A stretch of DNA of 64,000 bases from Sphingomonas lacunae (GCF_012979535.1 NZ_CP053015.1:2480001-2544000), one strand, 5' to 3'. Positions 37,803 to 47,776 are shown, counted from the stretch's first letter. Numbers and translations are program-made. Notes: generated from the sequence alone by a model not told the origin.

Positions 37803-39377
37803 ATGCACCGCTGCCAAGCCGTTTCACTCGCCGTCATTGCCGCCATGCTGTCGGGCAGCATCGCCGGCCCCGTCGGCGCCACGCCACATATCCAGCACGT
37901 CGATGAGGGCCAAGGATATTGCCGGACACCGGCGGCCCTGCCGTCGCTCGGCGCCGAAGTGCAACAGCAGCAGCCGCGCACCAACCGCCGTGGCGGCTAT
38001 ATCGATCGGCGTGGCGTCGAAGGACCAGTGCCGATGGCAGTGCCTGCCCCGCCGCCACCGCCGCCGCCTCCCCCACCACCGATGGCATCACCCGCTCGCG
38101 GAGATACAGCAGAGTCCGCCAGCGCCGACATTGTGATGACCGGAACAACCGTGCGGGCAGCCCCTGTTCCCGGCGCGGCAGAACCGCCTGCGGCTGCGAG
38201 CGGGCGAGTGGCATCACCTACTTCGATCATTCCGCCGCGTCCCCGGCCCCAGCTCCAACCGCAGGCCGGCTTGCTGACCGCAGGCGAGCATGACGATCTG
38301 CTCAATCCACAGCTTTACGCGCGCTATGTCGAGCAATCCAATCTGGGCCAGCGCATCCGCGATCTGCCGCGGGTCGACACTGACCGGGTCCTCACCGTTC
38401 GGGTCACGGACAATCGCGGACGGCCAGTGCCCTTTGCGGATATCCGCGTCACCTGTTCCGACGGCAACGCCATCACCCTCAAAACACAGGCTGATGGCAA
38501 TGTCGCCCTGTTCCCCGACCTCGACCGGTTGAGCCCGATGGTGCGGATCGGTGCGAGCCTGAACGGCCGTTCGATGGGGCGTGCCCTGTCTGTTGAGGTG
38601 CAGAACCGGGCAGGTGGCCAGCAGGTCAATTTCCAATCGCCGACAGCGGCCATCACGGCACAACGGCTCGACCTTGCGCTGGTGATCGACACCACCGGCA
38701 GCATGGGTGACGAAATCACCTATTTGCAGAGAGAACTGGCCAGCATTGTCAATGCCATCCGTCGCAGCCACCCCGGTTTGGACCTGAAGGTCGGCTTCGT
38801 CTTCTACCGCGATATCGGCGATGACTATGTCACGCGCACGGTGAACTTTGACGGTAATATCAGCCGGGTTCAGGCATCTTTGGCGCAGGAGCGCGCTTTT
38901 GGCGGCGGGGACTATCCCGAAGCCATGGATCAGGCGTTGATCCGGGCTGCCGGGCTCGGCTGGCGCCCCGATGCGGTCAAATCGCTGCTGCTGGTGGCTG
39001 ACGCCCCGCCGCACGACGACCTTTATGGCCGGACCTGGAATGCCGCCGAGCATTTGCGCGCGCAGCGCGTCCACATCACACCGGTGGCAGCGTCTGGCGT
39101 GGCCGATGAGGCGGAATATGCGATGCGGGCGATGGCAGCACTGACCCAGTCGCGCTATCTGTTCCTCACCGACGATAGCGGCATCGGCAATCCGCACGCA
39201 CCGCCTGCTATCGACTGCTATTATGTCTCCCGCCTTGACGCCCTGTTGCGCCGCGTGATCGACAGCCAGTTGAGTGGCCGGAGGATCGCTCCCGCTGACA
39301 ATGAGGTCATCCGTGAGGTCGGGCGGCAGGACAATGGCCGCTGCATCCTCCCTCCCGATTGGCAGCAGCCGAAATGA
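37803..39377 (+). CDS. secreted VWA-domain protein with polyproline segment
   Basis: 524-aa protein with a signal peptide (cut after about residue 26, VGATP), a low-complexity region with eleven consecutive prolines (about 83-93), a linker and a carboxypeptidase-regulatory-like beta domain (LTVRVTDNRGRPVPFADIRV, about 200-270). A von Willebrand A domain (about 296-480) follows, with MIDAS motif DTTGSMGDE in place of DxSxS. It probably binds a protein ligand through a metal ion in the periplasm or outside. A possible 32-codon gene overlaps its stop. The family is unnamed to me. Confidence 0.82.
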   Translation: MHRCQAVSLAVIAAMLSGSIAGPVGATPHIQHVDEGQGYCRTPAALPSLGAEVQQQQPRTNRRGGYIDRRGVEGPVPMAVPAPPPPPPPPPPPMASPARGDTAESASADIVMTGTTVRAAPVPGAAEPPAAASGRVASPTSIIPPRPRPQLQPQAGLLTAGEHDDLLNPQLYARYVEQSNLGQRIRDLPRVDTDRVLTVRVTDNRGRPVPFADIRVTCSDGNAITLKTQADGNVALFPDLDRLSPMVRIGASLNGRSMGRALSVEVQNRAGGQQVNFQSPTAAITAQRLDLALVIDTTGSMGDEITYLQRELASIVNAIRRSHPGLDLKVGFVFYRDIGDDYVTRTVNFDGNISRVQASLAQERAFGGGDYPEAMDQALIRAAGLGWRPDAVKSLLLVADAPPHDDLYGRTWNAAEHLRAQRVHITPVAASGVADEAEYAMRAMAALTQSRYLFLTDDSGIGNPHAPPAIDCYYVSRLDALLRRVIDSQLSGRRIAPADNEVIREVGRQDNGRCILPPDWQQPK

Positions 39378-39472
39378 CAGTCTGGCAGCGCCGCCTGTAC
39401 CTGGGGCGGACCGCCTTTGTCGGCGAAGCCTGGAACGACCGGATCAGCAGCTATATATCCGCCTGCAGCTGA
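39374..39472 (+). CDS. possible small protein coupled to the VWA gene
   Basis: An ATG overlapping the VWA stop (ATGA) opens 32 codons beginning MTVWQRRLYLGRTAFVGEAW and ending in ISACS. Almost all third codon positions are G or C, as in the neighbouring genes, and the overlap is the same as at many real gene joints here. It has no recognised domain, contains a hydrophobic-aromatic patch and two Trp residues. It could equally be a remnant. Too short to judge by sequence alone. Confidence 0.35.
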   Translation: MTVWQRRLYLGRTAFVGEAWNDRISSYISACS

Positions 39473-39569
39473 GGCTGCCAAAGTGGCTCCACGGCCCGCT
39501 TGACAGGGGCGCTTTTCCCCCGCCACCCTCGCGCGTACGTGTAAGGGTCATCAGGAAGCGCTGTTTTTC

Positions 39570-42119
39570 ATGCAATTGGTTGTCGTCGAATCACCCGCCA
39601 AGGCCAAAACCATCGAGGGGTATCTGGGTCGCGATTTTCGCGTTCTCGCCTCTTATGGTCACATCCGTGACCTGCCACCCAAGGATGGATCGGTTGATCC
39701 CGAAGCGGGCTTTGCCATGTCTTGGGAGACTTATCCCGACAAGGCCAAGCGGCTGAAGGAGATTGCCGACCTTGCCAAGACGGCCGACCGCCTGATCCTC
39801 GCCACTGACCCTGATCGCGAGGGGGAGGCAATCAGCTGGCACGTTCAGGAGGTGCTGCGCGCCAAAAAGGCCCTGCCGTCCAAGGTCGACCGGGTGACCT
39901 TCAATGCCATAACCAAGGCGGCGGTGACTGAGGCGATGGCACATCCCCGCGCACTCGATGATGACCTGATTGACGCCTATCGCGCGCGGCGTGCGCTCGA
40001 CTATCTCGTTGGCTTCACCCTCTCTCCCGTGCTCTGGCGCAAGCTGCCGGGGGCCAAGTCGGCGGGGCGGGTGCAATCGGTGGCACTGCGGCTGATCGTT
40101 GACCGCGAGCGCGAGATCGAGGCGTTCAAACCGCAGGAATATTGGTCGGTCATTGCCCGCATGGAGCAAGGCGGCACGCCATTTGTCGCTCGCCTCGTTC
40201 GCTTCGAGGGCAGCAAGATCGACCGGCTGACAATTGGCGACGGGGCCACCGCTGATCGCGCGAAAGCGGCTGTCGAAGCCGGGCATTTCACCGTGCAGTC
40301 GGTCGAGGTCAAACCGGCGATGCGCAACCCGCCGCCGCCCTTCACCACATCAAGCCTGCAACAGGAGGCGGCGCGCAAGCTGGGCTTTTCGGCCAGCCAC
40401 ACGATGCGCGTGGCGCAGGGACTCTATGAGGACGGCCTGATCACCTATATGCGGACCGACGGCGTGCAGATGGACGGCAGTGCCATTGCTGCAGCCCGCG
40501 CGGCCATCGCGCGGCGCTTTGACGGGGGCTATGTTCCGGACAAGCCGCGCCATTACCAGACCAAGGCGAAGAATGCGCAGGAAGCGCATGAGGCGATCCG
40601 TCCGACAGATTTCGGGCGTGAACGCGCCGGGTCCGGTGACCATGCGCGCCTATATGAGCTGATCTTCAAACGGGCACTGGCCAGCCAGATGGCGAGCGCG
40701 CAGCTGGAACGCACCGCGGTTGAACTGGTCGAGGCCACGGGTCGGCACGCCCTGCGCGCGACGGGGCAGGTGATCCGCTTTCCCGGCTTCCTCGCCCTCT
40801 ATGAGGAAGGGCGCGACGATGTGTCAGGCGAGGATGAGGACAGCCGTCTGTTGCCGCCTCTGCGTCAGGGCGATGTGCCGGCCAAGCATGGCGTAGATGC
40901 CGAACAGCATTTCACCCAGCCGCCGCCGCGCTTTTCCGAGGCGAGCCTCGTCAAGCGGCTTGAGGAACTGGGCATCGGTCGTCCGTCAACCTATGCCTCG
41001 ATCCTGCAGGTGCTCAAGGACCGGGCCTATGTGCGGCTCGACAAGAACCGTTTCCATCCCGAGGAAAGCGGGCGGTTGCTCACCGCGTTCCTCGAACGCT
41101 TCTTTGAGCGCTATGTCAGCTATGACTTCACCGCCGGGCTTGAGGATGAGCTAGACGATGTCTCGGGCGGACGGGCCGACTGGCAGGCGGTGCTCGAAGC
41201 CTTTTGGCGGGATTTCAAGCCGCGTACCGCTGAGGTGATGGAGCAGAAGCCATCGGATGTGACGGCGGCGCTCGACGAATTTCTCGCCCCTTGGCTGTTC
41301 CCTGATCTGGGCGATGGCAGCGACCCGCGCGCATGCCCGAAGTGCGAAGCCGGACGGCTGGCGTTGCGTGGCGGCAGGTTCGGCAGCTTCGTCGCCTGTT
41401 CCAACTATCCAGAGTGCAAGTTCACACGGCCCTTTGCGCAGGGTGGTAGCGACGCTGCCGAGGGTGGCGACGAAGCGCTGGGTACCGATCCCGACAGTGG
41501 ACTGGAGGTAACGCGCAAGGCGGGGCGGTTCGGCCCCTATGTGCAGCTGGGCGATGGCAAGGAAGCAAAACGCAGTTCGATACCTGCCGATGTCGCGAAC
41601 TCGCTTGATCTCGAACTGGCGCTGCGCCTGTTGGCGCTGCCGCGCGAGGTCGGCACGCATCCCGAAAGCGGCAAGGTGATTGCCGCCGGGCTGGGGCGCT
41701 ATGGCCCCTATCTGCTGCACGATGGCAAATATACCAAGCTCTCCTCGACCGAGGATGTGCTTGAAATCGGCATGAATGCGGCGGTGACACGGATCGCCGA
41801 GGGCAATGCGCGGGGTGGCCGACCGGCCAAGGCGGCAGGCAAGGAGTTGGGCGCGCATCCCGACAGCGGCGTGACAATCAAGCTGCTCGACGGGCGCTTT
41901 GGTCCCTATGTCAGCGATGGCACAACCCATGCGACACTGCCCAAGAGCGCCGACAAGGATGCGGTGACGCTTGAGGAAGCGGTTGAGCTTATCAACGCCA
42001 AGATCGCCAAGGGCGGTGGCAAGCCAAAGAAAAAAGTTGCTGCTAAGAAGGCTCCAGCAAAGAAGGCTACGGCAAAGAAGCCGGCAGCTAAGAAGGCGGC
42101 GGCGAAAAAGGACGGCTGA
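39570..42119 (+). CDS. topA: DNA topoisomerase I
   Basis: Type IA topoisomerase relaxing negative supercoils, 849 aa. The Toprim domain starts at residue 1 (MQLVVVESPAKAKTIEGYLG; DPDREGEAISWH). The catalytic Tyr is in GLITYMRTDGVQ near residue 297. A single four-Cys zinc ribbon (CPKCEAGRL, VACSNYPECKF) follows near residue 590. About three to four C-terminal topoisomerase repeats (GRFGPYVQLGDG and similar) follow, then a Lys/Ala-rich tail typical of alphaproteobacteria. It converges on era with a 9-base gap. Confidence 0.97.
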   Translation: MQLVVVESPAKAKTIEGYLGRDFRVLASYGHIRDLPPKDGSVDPEAGFAMSWETYPDKAKRLKEIADLAKTADRLILATDPDREGEAISWHVQEVLRAKKALPSKVDRVTFNAITKAAVTEAMAHPRALDDDLIDAYRARRALDYLVGFTLSPVLWRKLPGAKSAGRVQSVALRLIVDREREIEAFKPQEYWSVIARMEQGGTPFVARLVRFEGSKIDRLTIGDGATADRAKAAVEAGHFTVQSVEVKPAMRNPPPPFTTSSLQQEAARKLGFSASHTMRVAQGLYEDGLITYMRTDGVQMDGSAIAAARAAIARRFDGGYVPDKPRHYQTKAKNAQEAHEAIRPTDFGRERAGSGDHARLYELIFKRALASQMASAQLERTAVELVEATGRHALRATGQVIRFPGFLALYEEGRDDVSGEDEDSRLLPPLRQGDVPAKHGVDAEQHFTQPPPRFSEASLVKRLEELGIGRPSTYASILQVLKDRAYVRLDKNRFHPEESGRLLTAFLERFFERYVSYDFTAGLEDELDDVSGGRADWQAVLEAFWRDFKPRTAEVMEQKPSDVTAALDEFLAPWLFPDLGDGSDPRACPKCEAGRLALRGGRFGSFVACSNYPECKFTRPFAQGGSDAAEGGDEALGTDPDSGLEVTRKAGRFGPYVQLGDGKEAKRSSIPADVANSLDLELALRLLALPREVGTHPESGKVIAAGLGRYGPYLLHDGKYTKLSSTEDVLEIGMNAAVTRIAEGNARGGRPAKAAGKELGAHPDSGVTIKLLDGRFGPYVSDGTTHATLPKSADKDAVTLEEAVELINAKIAKGGGKPKKKVAAKKAPAKKATAKKPAAKKAAAKKDG

Positions 42120-42128
42120 ACGCCGTCC

Positions 42129-43022
42129 TCAATCGACCCAGTCGAGGCCCATGTCGCGGTAGACGCTGCGGTCTTCGTCCCAGTCGGCCTTGACCTTGAC
42201 GTGTAGGAACAGGTGGCATTTGCGCCCCAGCTGCTTGCCGATTTCCTCGCGGGCCGCACTGCCGATGGCGCGGATGCGGGCACCGCCCTTGCCCAGTACT
42301 ATGGCGCGCTGGGTATCGCGCGCGACGAGGATCTGCTGGTGAATCTCGACCGAGCCGTCGCGGCGGCTGGTGAACTTCTCGGTCTCGACGGTGCTGTCAT
42401 AGGGCAGCTCGGCGTGGAGCTGGCGGTAGATCTGTTCGCGGGTGATTTCGGCTGAGAGGAGGCGTTCTGAAACGTCGCTGACCTCATCCTCCGGATAGTG
42501 CCAGTCGCCTTCGGGAAGCATTGCGGCAAGGGCGCTCTTGAGCTCGGGCACGCCATCGCCTGTTTCGGCGGATATGAAGTGGATCTCGCGGAAGGGCGCG
42601 CGTTCGTTGATCTGCTGGGCGAGGACGAGCAGTGGTTCCTTTTTGCTGATGTCGACCTTGTTGAGGGCCAACAACAACGGCTCCTTGCGATCCTTGAGCG
42701 CATCAAGAATAGTCGAAACCTTGGCGTCGATGCCCTTTTTGGCGTCGACGGTGAGCAGGATGGCATCGGCATCCTCGGCTCCGCTCCAGGCCGCGGCGAC
42801 CATGGCGCGGTCGAGGCGGCGGGCCGGGGTGAAGATGCCGGGCGTGTCAATGAGGACGATCTGCGCCTCACCCTCGATGGCAATACCCATCAGGCGGGTG
42901 CGGGTGGTCTGCGCTTTGGCGCTGGTAATCGCCACTTTTTGCCCGACGAGCGCATTGACCAGCGTCGACTTGCCCGCATTGGGAGCCCCGACAACGGCGA
43001 TGAAACCACATTTGCGCGTCAT
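42129..43022 (-). CDS. era: GTPase Era
   Basis: Ras-like GTPase needed for 16S rRNA maturation and 30S assembly. G1 VGAPNAGKSTLVN, G3 DTPGIF, G4 LNKVD, and the KH domain at the C-terminus (VLGKGGARIRAIGSAAREEI). The 297-aa length is usual. The ATG overlaps the rnc stop. It completes the lepB-rnc-era minus-strand operon. Confidence 0.97.
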   Translation of the reverse strand: MTRKCGFIAVVGAPNAGKSTLVNALVGQKVAITSAKAQTTRTRLMGIAIEGEAQIVLIDTPGIFTPARRLDRAMVAAAWSGAEDADAILLTVDAKKGIDAKVSTILDALKDRKEPLLLALNKVDISKKEPLLVLAQQINERAPFREIHFISAETGDGVPELKSALAAMLPEGDWHYPEDEVSDVSERLLSAEITREQIYRQLHAELPYDSTVETEKFTSRRDGSVEIHQQILVARDTQRAIVLGKGGARIRAIGSAAREEIGKQLGRKCHLFLHVKVKADWDEDRSVYRDMGLDWVD

Positions 43023-43738
43023 ACGCCATTCTCCAATTTGGTGAGCAGGGCAGCGGCGGCGGCCCGCTCGGCTTCCTGCTTGCTTGTGCCTTCGGCACTG
43101 GCCGATCCGATCAGATCAATGCTGGCCTCAACCGTATAGCGCGGCGCATGATCCGGCCCGTCGCGCCAGACAACGCGATATTCCGGGGGCTTGCGCTTGT
43201 TGGCGGCCGCCCATTCCATCAGCGCCGACTTGGGATGCTTGGGCGCGACCTGCACAGCGCCGATACGGTCACCCCAGCATCGGATAACAAACGCCACGGC
43301 AACATCGATGCCGGCGTCAATATACAAGGCACCAATCAGCGCCTCGAGCACATCGCCGAGGATATTGTCGCTATCCCGCCCGCCATCGTCGCGCGCTTGC
43401 TTCCCGAGCCGGACCAGCGGAGGCAAGCCGAGCTCGCGTGCGATTTCGGCACAGAGCGACCCTGTGACCAGCGCGTTCAATCGCGATGACAAGGCACCCT
43501 CGCTTTCACGCGGGAAACGGCGGTAGAGTTCGGTGGCGATGGCGAGGCCGAGCACCCGGTCACCCAAAAACTCAAGCCGCTGATAATCTTTGCCCGCCAG
43601 GCTGCCGCCGCCCTTGTTCACCCCCTTGCTGCCACCCTTGGCACCGTGGCTCCCATGGGTCAGCGCCTCGATGAACAGCGCCTCGTCGCGCGGCTGGTGA
43701 CCGGTAATGGCGGCAAGGACGGCAATTTCTTCCTGCAT
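43019..43738 (-). CDS. rnc: ribonuclease III
   Basis: Double-strand-specific endoribonuclease for rRNA processing. I take ATG 43738 (MQEEIAVLAAITG), 239 aa, two bases after lepB ends. The catalytic signature LEFLGDRVLGLAIA is present; a Gly/Lys-rich insertion (GAKGGSKGVNKGGGSLAGKD) sits just before it. A C-terminal double-stranded-RNA-binding domain ends the protein. The ATGA overlap with era suggests translational coupling. Confidence 0.96.
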   Translation of the reverse strand: MQEEIAVLAAITGHQPRDEALFIEALTHGSHGAKGGSKGVNKGGGSLAGKDYQRLEFLGDRVLGLAIATELYRRFPRESEGALSSRLNALVTGSLCAEIARELGLPPLVRLGKQARDDGGRDSDNILGDVLEALIGALYIDAGIDVAVAFVIRCWGDRIGAVQVAPKHPKSALMEWAAANKRKPPEYRVVWRDGPDHAPRYTVEASIDLIGSASAEGTSKQEAERAAAAALLTKLENGV

Positions 43739-43740
43739 TT

Positions 43741-44661
43741 TCAGAACCCTTCGCCGATCCGGTCCCAACGCGCCGCGGTGAACCAGCTGACAGGGTTATA
43801 CCATGCCGCCGAACCATCGGTCGAAAAGACGGTGACCAGCGCCGCTCCAACCAGCCGATCTTCCGGCACAATACCGATGCCGGCACCGGCCACGGCGGGA
43901 AAGCGGCTATCGTAACTGCGGTCGCGATTATCCCCCATCAGGAACAGATGGCCGTCGGGTACCTGATAAACGCCGGTGGTGTCGGCATCACCCAGGATCA
44001 GGTCGAGCACCGCATAGCGACGGCCATTGGGCAAGGTTTCAACAAAGCGCGGATATCGGCACATCAATTGCCCATCGGCCCGCATCACTTCAAACGCCGG
44101 TCGGAAACAAGGGTTGCCATAGCTGGCCTCAACCATGTTCGGCGTAGCCGGAATAAGCAGATCGGCCACCCGGACCCGCGGAACCGGCACATCGTTGATC
44201 CTGACCAAACCGTCGATCACCTGCACCCGATCGCCCGGCAGGCCGATAACCCGCTTGATATAGTCGGTTTCATCCAGCGGATGCTTGAACACCACCACAT
44301 CGCCACGATTAGGCGTTGAGCCCATGATGCGTCCCGGAATGAGCGGGAGGCTGAACGGCAGACTGTGCCGCGTCCAGCCATAGGCCGCCTTGTTGACGAA
44401 CAGATAGTCGCCAATGAGCAGGCGCGGCTGCATCGATTCCGAAGGGATATTGAAGGAAGAGAGGAAAAAGCTGCGGATCAGCAACACAGCAAAGGCGAAA
44501 AGCAAAAGAAATCGTCCGAATTCGAATAATTCAGTCCGCAAATCAACCAACGGTTGATGCTGGGGCGCGTCCGTGCCGGAGGCAGAGACCGGCTGCGCCT
44601 GACCTTCGAGAGCCTGTTTTTCGGCGGTTTCGCAAGATTGATTGATCGGTGGTTGAGACAT
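43741..44661 (-). CDS. lepB: signal peptidase I
   Basis: Inner-membrane serine/lysine protease that cleaves Sec signal peptides. After a variable cytoplasmic start, one membrane helix (LLLFAFAVLLIRSFFL) leads to the catalytic Ser in FNIPSESMQPRL and the Lys in TDYIKRVIGLPGD; MGDNRDRSYDSR is the C-terminal signature. ATG 44661 gives 306 aa; the frame is open 21 codons further upstream. First gene of lepB-rnc-era and divergent from pgi. Confidence 0.96.
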   Translation of the reverse strand: MSQPPINQSCETAEKQALEGQAQPVSASGTDAPQHQPLVDLRTELFEFGRFLLLFAFAVLLIRSFFLSSFNIPSESMQPRLLIGDYLFVNKAAYGWTRHSLPFSLPLIPGRIMGSTPNRGDVVVFKHPLDETDYIKRVIGLPGDRVQVIDGLVRINDVPVPRVRVADLLIPATPNMVEASYGNPCFRPAFEVMRADGQLMCRYPRFVETLPNGRRYAVLDLILGDADTTGVYQVPDGHLFLMGDNRDRSYDSRFPAVAGAGIGIVPEDRLVGAALVTVFSTDGSAAWYNPVSWFTAARWDRIGEGF

Positions 44662-44806
44662 TAACCGCGCTTTGAGGCTATTGGTTCCAACCGTCAAGGC
44701 GAGCATCGGGCCGGCTTTGGTCAATCTGGTGCTTCACCTGCGGCAGCGCTAGAGCAACCGCGGCTTTGAACCCAGATTATCCGTTCCTATTGAAAGGCCC
44801 AGCCTC

Positions 44807-46330
44807 ATGAGCAGCACAGAATCGACCTGGTCCAGTCTTGCCGCCTGGCAACCCCGCGCAATTCAGGCCCTGTTGGATGAGGAGGGGCAGGGGAGACTTG
44901 ACCGACTGGTTCACCGGCTGGCCGGTATCCGCTTTGACTGGTCCAAGACTCACCTCGACGACTCTGCCTTGAGCAACTTTGCCGCATTGGCCGAGTCTGC
45001 CTCACTTGATTCCGCCCGACGGGCGTTATTCGCAGGAGAGATTGTCAATGTCACCGAAGGCCGCGCCGCCGAACACACTGCACAGCGCGGCGAGGGTAAT
45101 GCGGAGAGCGTCCATCTCGCAAAGGCCTTTCACGAGCGGATGCGCGCACTGATAGAGGCGATCGACGCCGGGGCCTTTGGTGAGGTGAAGCATATCTTGC
45201 ATATCGGCATCGGGGGTTCGGCACTGGGTCCGGACCTGTTGATGGATGCGCTGGGCCGCGAGACAGGTCGCTATGATGTTGCCATTGTTTCCAACGTTGA
45301 CGGCGCCGCCCTGGCTGAGGCGGTAAAGCATTTCGACCCGGCGGCGACGCTGGTGGCGATTGCATCGAAGACGTTCACCACGACTGAAACTTTGCTCAAT
45401 GCCAAAAGCGCGCTCGAGTGGATGGCAGAGGGTGGCGTCGAAGACCCGCTGGGTCAGGTCATCGCGCTGACCGCCAACCCCGACAAGGCGCTGGATTGGG
45501 GCGTGGACGAGACGCGAATCCTGCCGTTTCAGGAGAGTGTCGGCGGGCGCTATTCGCTGTGGTCCTCAATCGGCTTTCCGGCAGCTATCGGACTTGGTTG
45601 GCCTGCCTTTGAAGAACTGCTCGAAGGCGCTGCCGAAATGGATCGGCATTTCCGCCTGTCGCCGTGGATAGAGAATATCCCGGTGATCGCCGCCTTCGTC
45701 GACCTGCTCTATGCCCAACTGCGCGGCTGCCAGACCCGCGCCCTTTTTGCCTATGACGAAAGGCTGCGGCTGTTGCCCTCCTATCTCCAGCAGCTGGAAA
45801 TGGAATCGAATGGCAAGAGCGTGAAGGCCGATGGTTCTCCGCTGGGCCGTCCCTCAGCCCCGGTGACATGGGGCGGCGTTGGAACGGACGCACAGCATGC
45901 CGTTTTTCAGCTGTTGCATCAGGGTACCCACCTGATCCCGGTCGAATTTGTTGCGGCTATCGAACCTGGTCATGATTTTGATGAAGCCCACCACACGACA
46001 TTGATCGGCAATTGCATAGCGCAGGGTGCGGCGCTGATGACCGGGCGGACAAATGCGGACGATCCGGCTCGCACCTATCCCGGCGACCGCCCGTCGACCA
46101 CCTTGCTGCTCGACCGGATCGATCCGCGAACGCTGGGCGCACTGATCGCCTTTTACGAGCATCGCACCTTTGCCAATGCCGTCCTGCTGGGCATAAACCC
46201 ATTTGACCAGTTTGGTGTCGAACTGGGCAAGGAGATGGCCAAGGCGATTGATGGCGAAGGCGACATCAGCTTTGACATCGCCACAAGGGCCCTGCTGGGG
46301 GCAGCCTTTGGTTCCACGGGGGAGGCTTGA
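44807..46330 (+). CDS. pgi: glucose-6-phosphate isomerase
   Basis: Interconverts glucose-6-phosphate and fructose-6-phosphate. Motifs are HIGIGGSALGPDLLMDAL, SKTFTTTETL, VGGRYSLWSSIGF and ESNGKSVKADG; the active-site residues are in place. 507 aa matches the alphaproteobacterial form. ATG 44807 follows GAAAGG. The gap before gor (46331-46420) holds a weak hairpin (GGCAAA with TTTGCC) without a T-tract. Confidence 0.96.
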   Translation: MSSTESTWSSLAAWQPRAIQALLDEEGQGRLDRLVHRLAGIRFDWSKTHLDDSALSNFAALAESASLDSARRALFAGEIVNVTEGRAAEHTAQRGEGNAESVHLAKAFHERMRALIEAIDAGAFGEVKHILHIGIGGSALGPDLLMDALGRETGRYDVAIVSNVDGAALAEAVKHFDPAATLVAIASKTFTTTETLLNAKSALEWMAEGGVEDPLGQVIALTANPDKALDWGVDETRILPFQESVGGRYSLWSSIGFPAAIGLGWPAFEELLEGAAEMDRHFRLSPWIENIPVIAAFVDLLYAQLRGCQTRALFAYDERLRLLPSYLQQLEMESNGKSVKADGSPLGRPSAPVTWGGVGTDAQHAVFQLLHQGTHLIPVEFVAAIEPGHDFDEAHHTTLIGNCIAQGAALMTGRTNADDPARTYPGDRPSTTLLLDRIDPRTLGALIAFYEHRTFANAVLLGINPFDQFGVELGKEMAKAIDGEGDISFDIATRALLGAAFGSTGEA

Positions 46331-46420
46331 CGGCAAAAGCTGTTTGCCAAAGCAACCGGACAACCCCATGTGCGGGCAGTCGTGGCAATCCGCCATGGCG
46401 GCATATAAGCGGAGCCTTTC

Positions 46421-47776
46421 ATGACCGATCCAGCCAGTTACGATTATGACCTGTTCGTCATCGGCGCGGGCTCGGGCGGCGTGCGGGCGGCGCGCATCGC
46501 TTCGGGCCATGGCGCGCGGGTTGCGATAGCCGAAGAGCATCGCGTTGGCGGCACTTGTGTCATCCGCGGCTGCGTGCCCAAGAAGCTGCTCGTCTATGGC
46601 TCGCATTTCGCCGAGGATCTGAAGGATGCCCAGGCCTTTGGCTGGACAGTGGGTGAGACCAGTTTCAGCTGGCCCGCGCTGCGTGACAGCGTCCTCAACG
46701 AGGTCACCCGCCTTGAGGGGATTTATGGCCAGACGCTGGCCAACAACAATGTCACCGTCTTCAAGTCACTGGCCAAACTTGTCGGCCCACATGAGATAGA
46801 ACTGGCCGACGGGCAACGGATCACTGCCGGCCATATCCTGATTGCCACGGGTGGTTGGCCGGTTCGGCCCGACGTGCCCGGTGCCGAACATGGCATCACC
46901 TCCAACGAGGTCTTCCACCTTGAGACATTCCCCAAGCGGGTGGTGATTGCCGGCGGTGGCTACATCGCCAATGAATTCGCCGGTATTTTCAACGAATTTG
47001 GCGCTCAAGTCACAGTGGTCAACCGGTCCGATGCCATCCTGCGGGGCTATGATGAACAGATCCGGGACCGGCTCCTGCAAATCTCCATGGCCAAGGGGAT
47101 CCAGTTCCGTTTCAACTGCCCCTTCGAGCACATTGAAAAGCAGGCGGACGGCTCGCTGTCGATCAGGCTGGCCGGCGCCGATCCTATTGAAGCCGACCTG
47201 TTGCTGTTTGCTACCGGGCGCGCGCCGCGTTCTCAGGGGCTCGGCCTCGAAGCGGTGGGCGTTGAACTGGCAGCCAATGGCGCAGTCAAGGTCGATGACT
47301 ACAGCCAGACCAGCGTGGAGCACATCTATGCCGTCGGCGATGTGACCGACCGGGTTCAGCTGACCCCCGTCGCCATCCGCGAGGGCCATGCCTTTGCCGA
47401 TACCGTTTTTGGCGGACGCCCGGTCAAGGTCGATCACAGCACCATCCCGATGGCGGTATTCTCCCACCCGCCGATTGCCGGTGTCGGCCTGACCGAAGCG
47501 CAGGCCCGCAACCAGCTGGGTTCGGTCAAGATATTCACGTCTGATTTCCGCCCGATGAAGAATGTGCTGGCAGACCGCAATGAGCGGGCGCTCTACAAGA
47601 TGGTTGTCAACGCAGCCAACGATCAGGTTGTGGGCCTGCACATGATCGGCCCGGACAGCGCCGAAATATTGCAGGCCGCGGCCATCGCGGTGAAAGCCGG
47701 CCTGACCAAGGCGCAATTTGACGAAACCATCGCGCTGCATCCGACGATGGCCGAGGAACTGGTTCTGCTGAAATAG
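46421..47776 (+). CDS. gor: glutathione-disulfide reductase
   Basis: NADPH-dependent flavoenzyme keeping glutathione reduced. FAD site FVIGAGSGGVRAARIA, redox pair in GGTCVIRGCVPKKLL, NADPH motif IAGGGYIANEFAGIF and the C-terminal LHPTMAEELV with its catalytic His-Glu pair. The 451-aa length is standard. The two MAPEG proteins elsewhere in the window would use its product. Confidence 0.94.
   Translation: MTDPASYDYDLFVIGAGSGGVRAARIASGHGARVAIAEEHRVGGTCVIRGCVPKKLLVYGSHFAEDLKDAQAFGWTVGETSFSWPALRDSVLNEVTRLEGIYGQTLANNNVTVFKSLAKLVGPHEIELADGQRITAGHILIATGGWPVRPDVPGAEHGITSNEVFHLETFPKRVVIAGGGYIANEFAGIFNEFGAQVTVVNRSDAILRGYDEQIRDRLLQISMAKGIQFRFNCPFEHIEKQADGSLSIRLAGADPIEADLLLFATGRAPRSQGLGLEAVGVELAANGAVKVDDYSQTSVEHIYAVGDVTDRVQLTPVAIREGHAFADTVFGGRPVKVDHSTIPMAVFSHPPIAGVGLTEAQARNQLGSVKIFTSDFRPMKNVLADRNERALYKMVVNAANDQVVGLHMIGPDSAEILQAAAIAVKAGLTKAQFDETIALHPTMAEELVLLK

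Noticed and set aside
38041-38085. CCG/CCA/CCT repeats that look like a microsatellite
   Set aside because: They encode the in-frame polyproline run of the VWA protein with mixed codons, so not a simple-sequence array.
42010-42117. Repeated AAGAAGGC-like units
   Set aside because: They encode the Lys/Ala tail of topoisomerase I, usual for this group.
46332-46348. Hairpin GGCAAA-AGCTG-TTTGCC after pgi as terminator
   Set aside because: Short AT-containing stem and no T-tract; not convincing.
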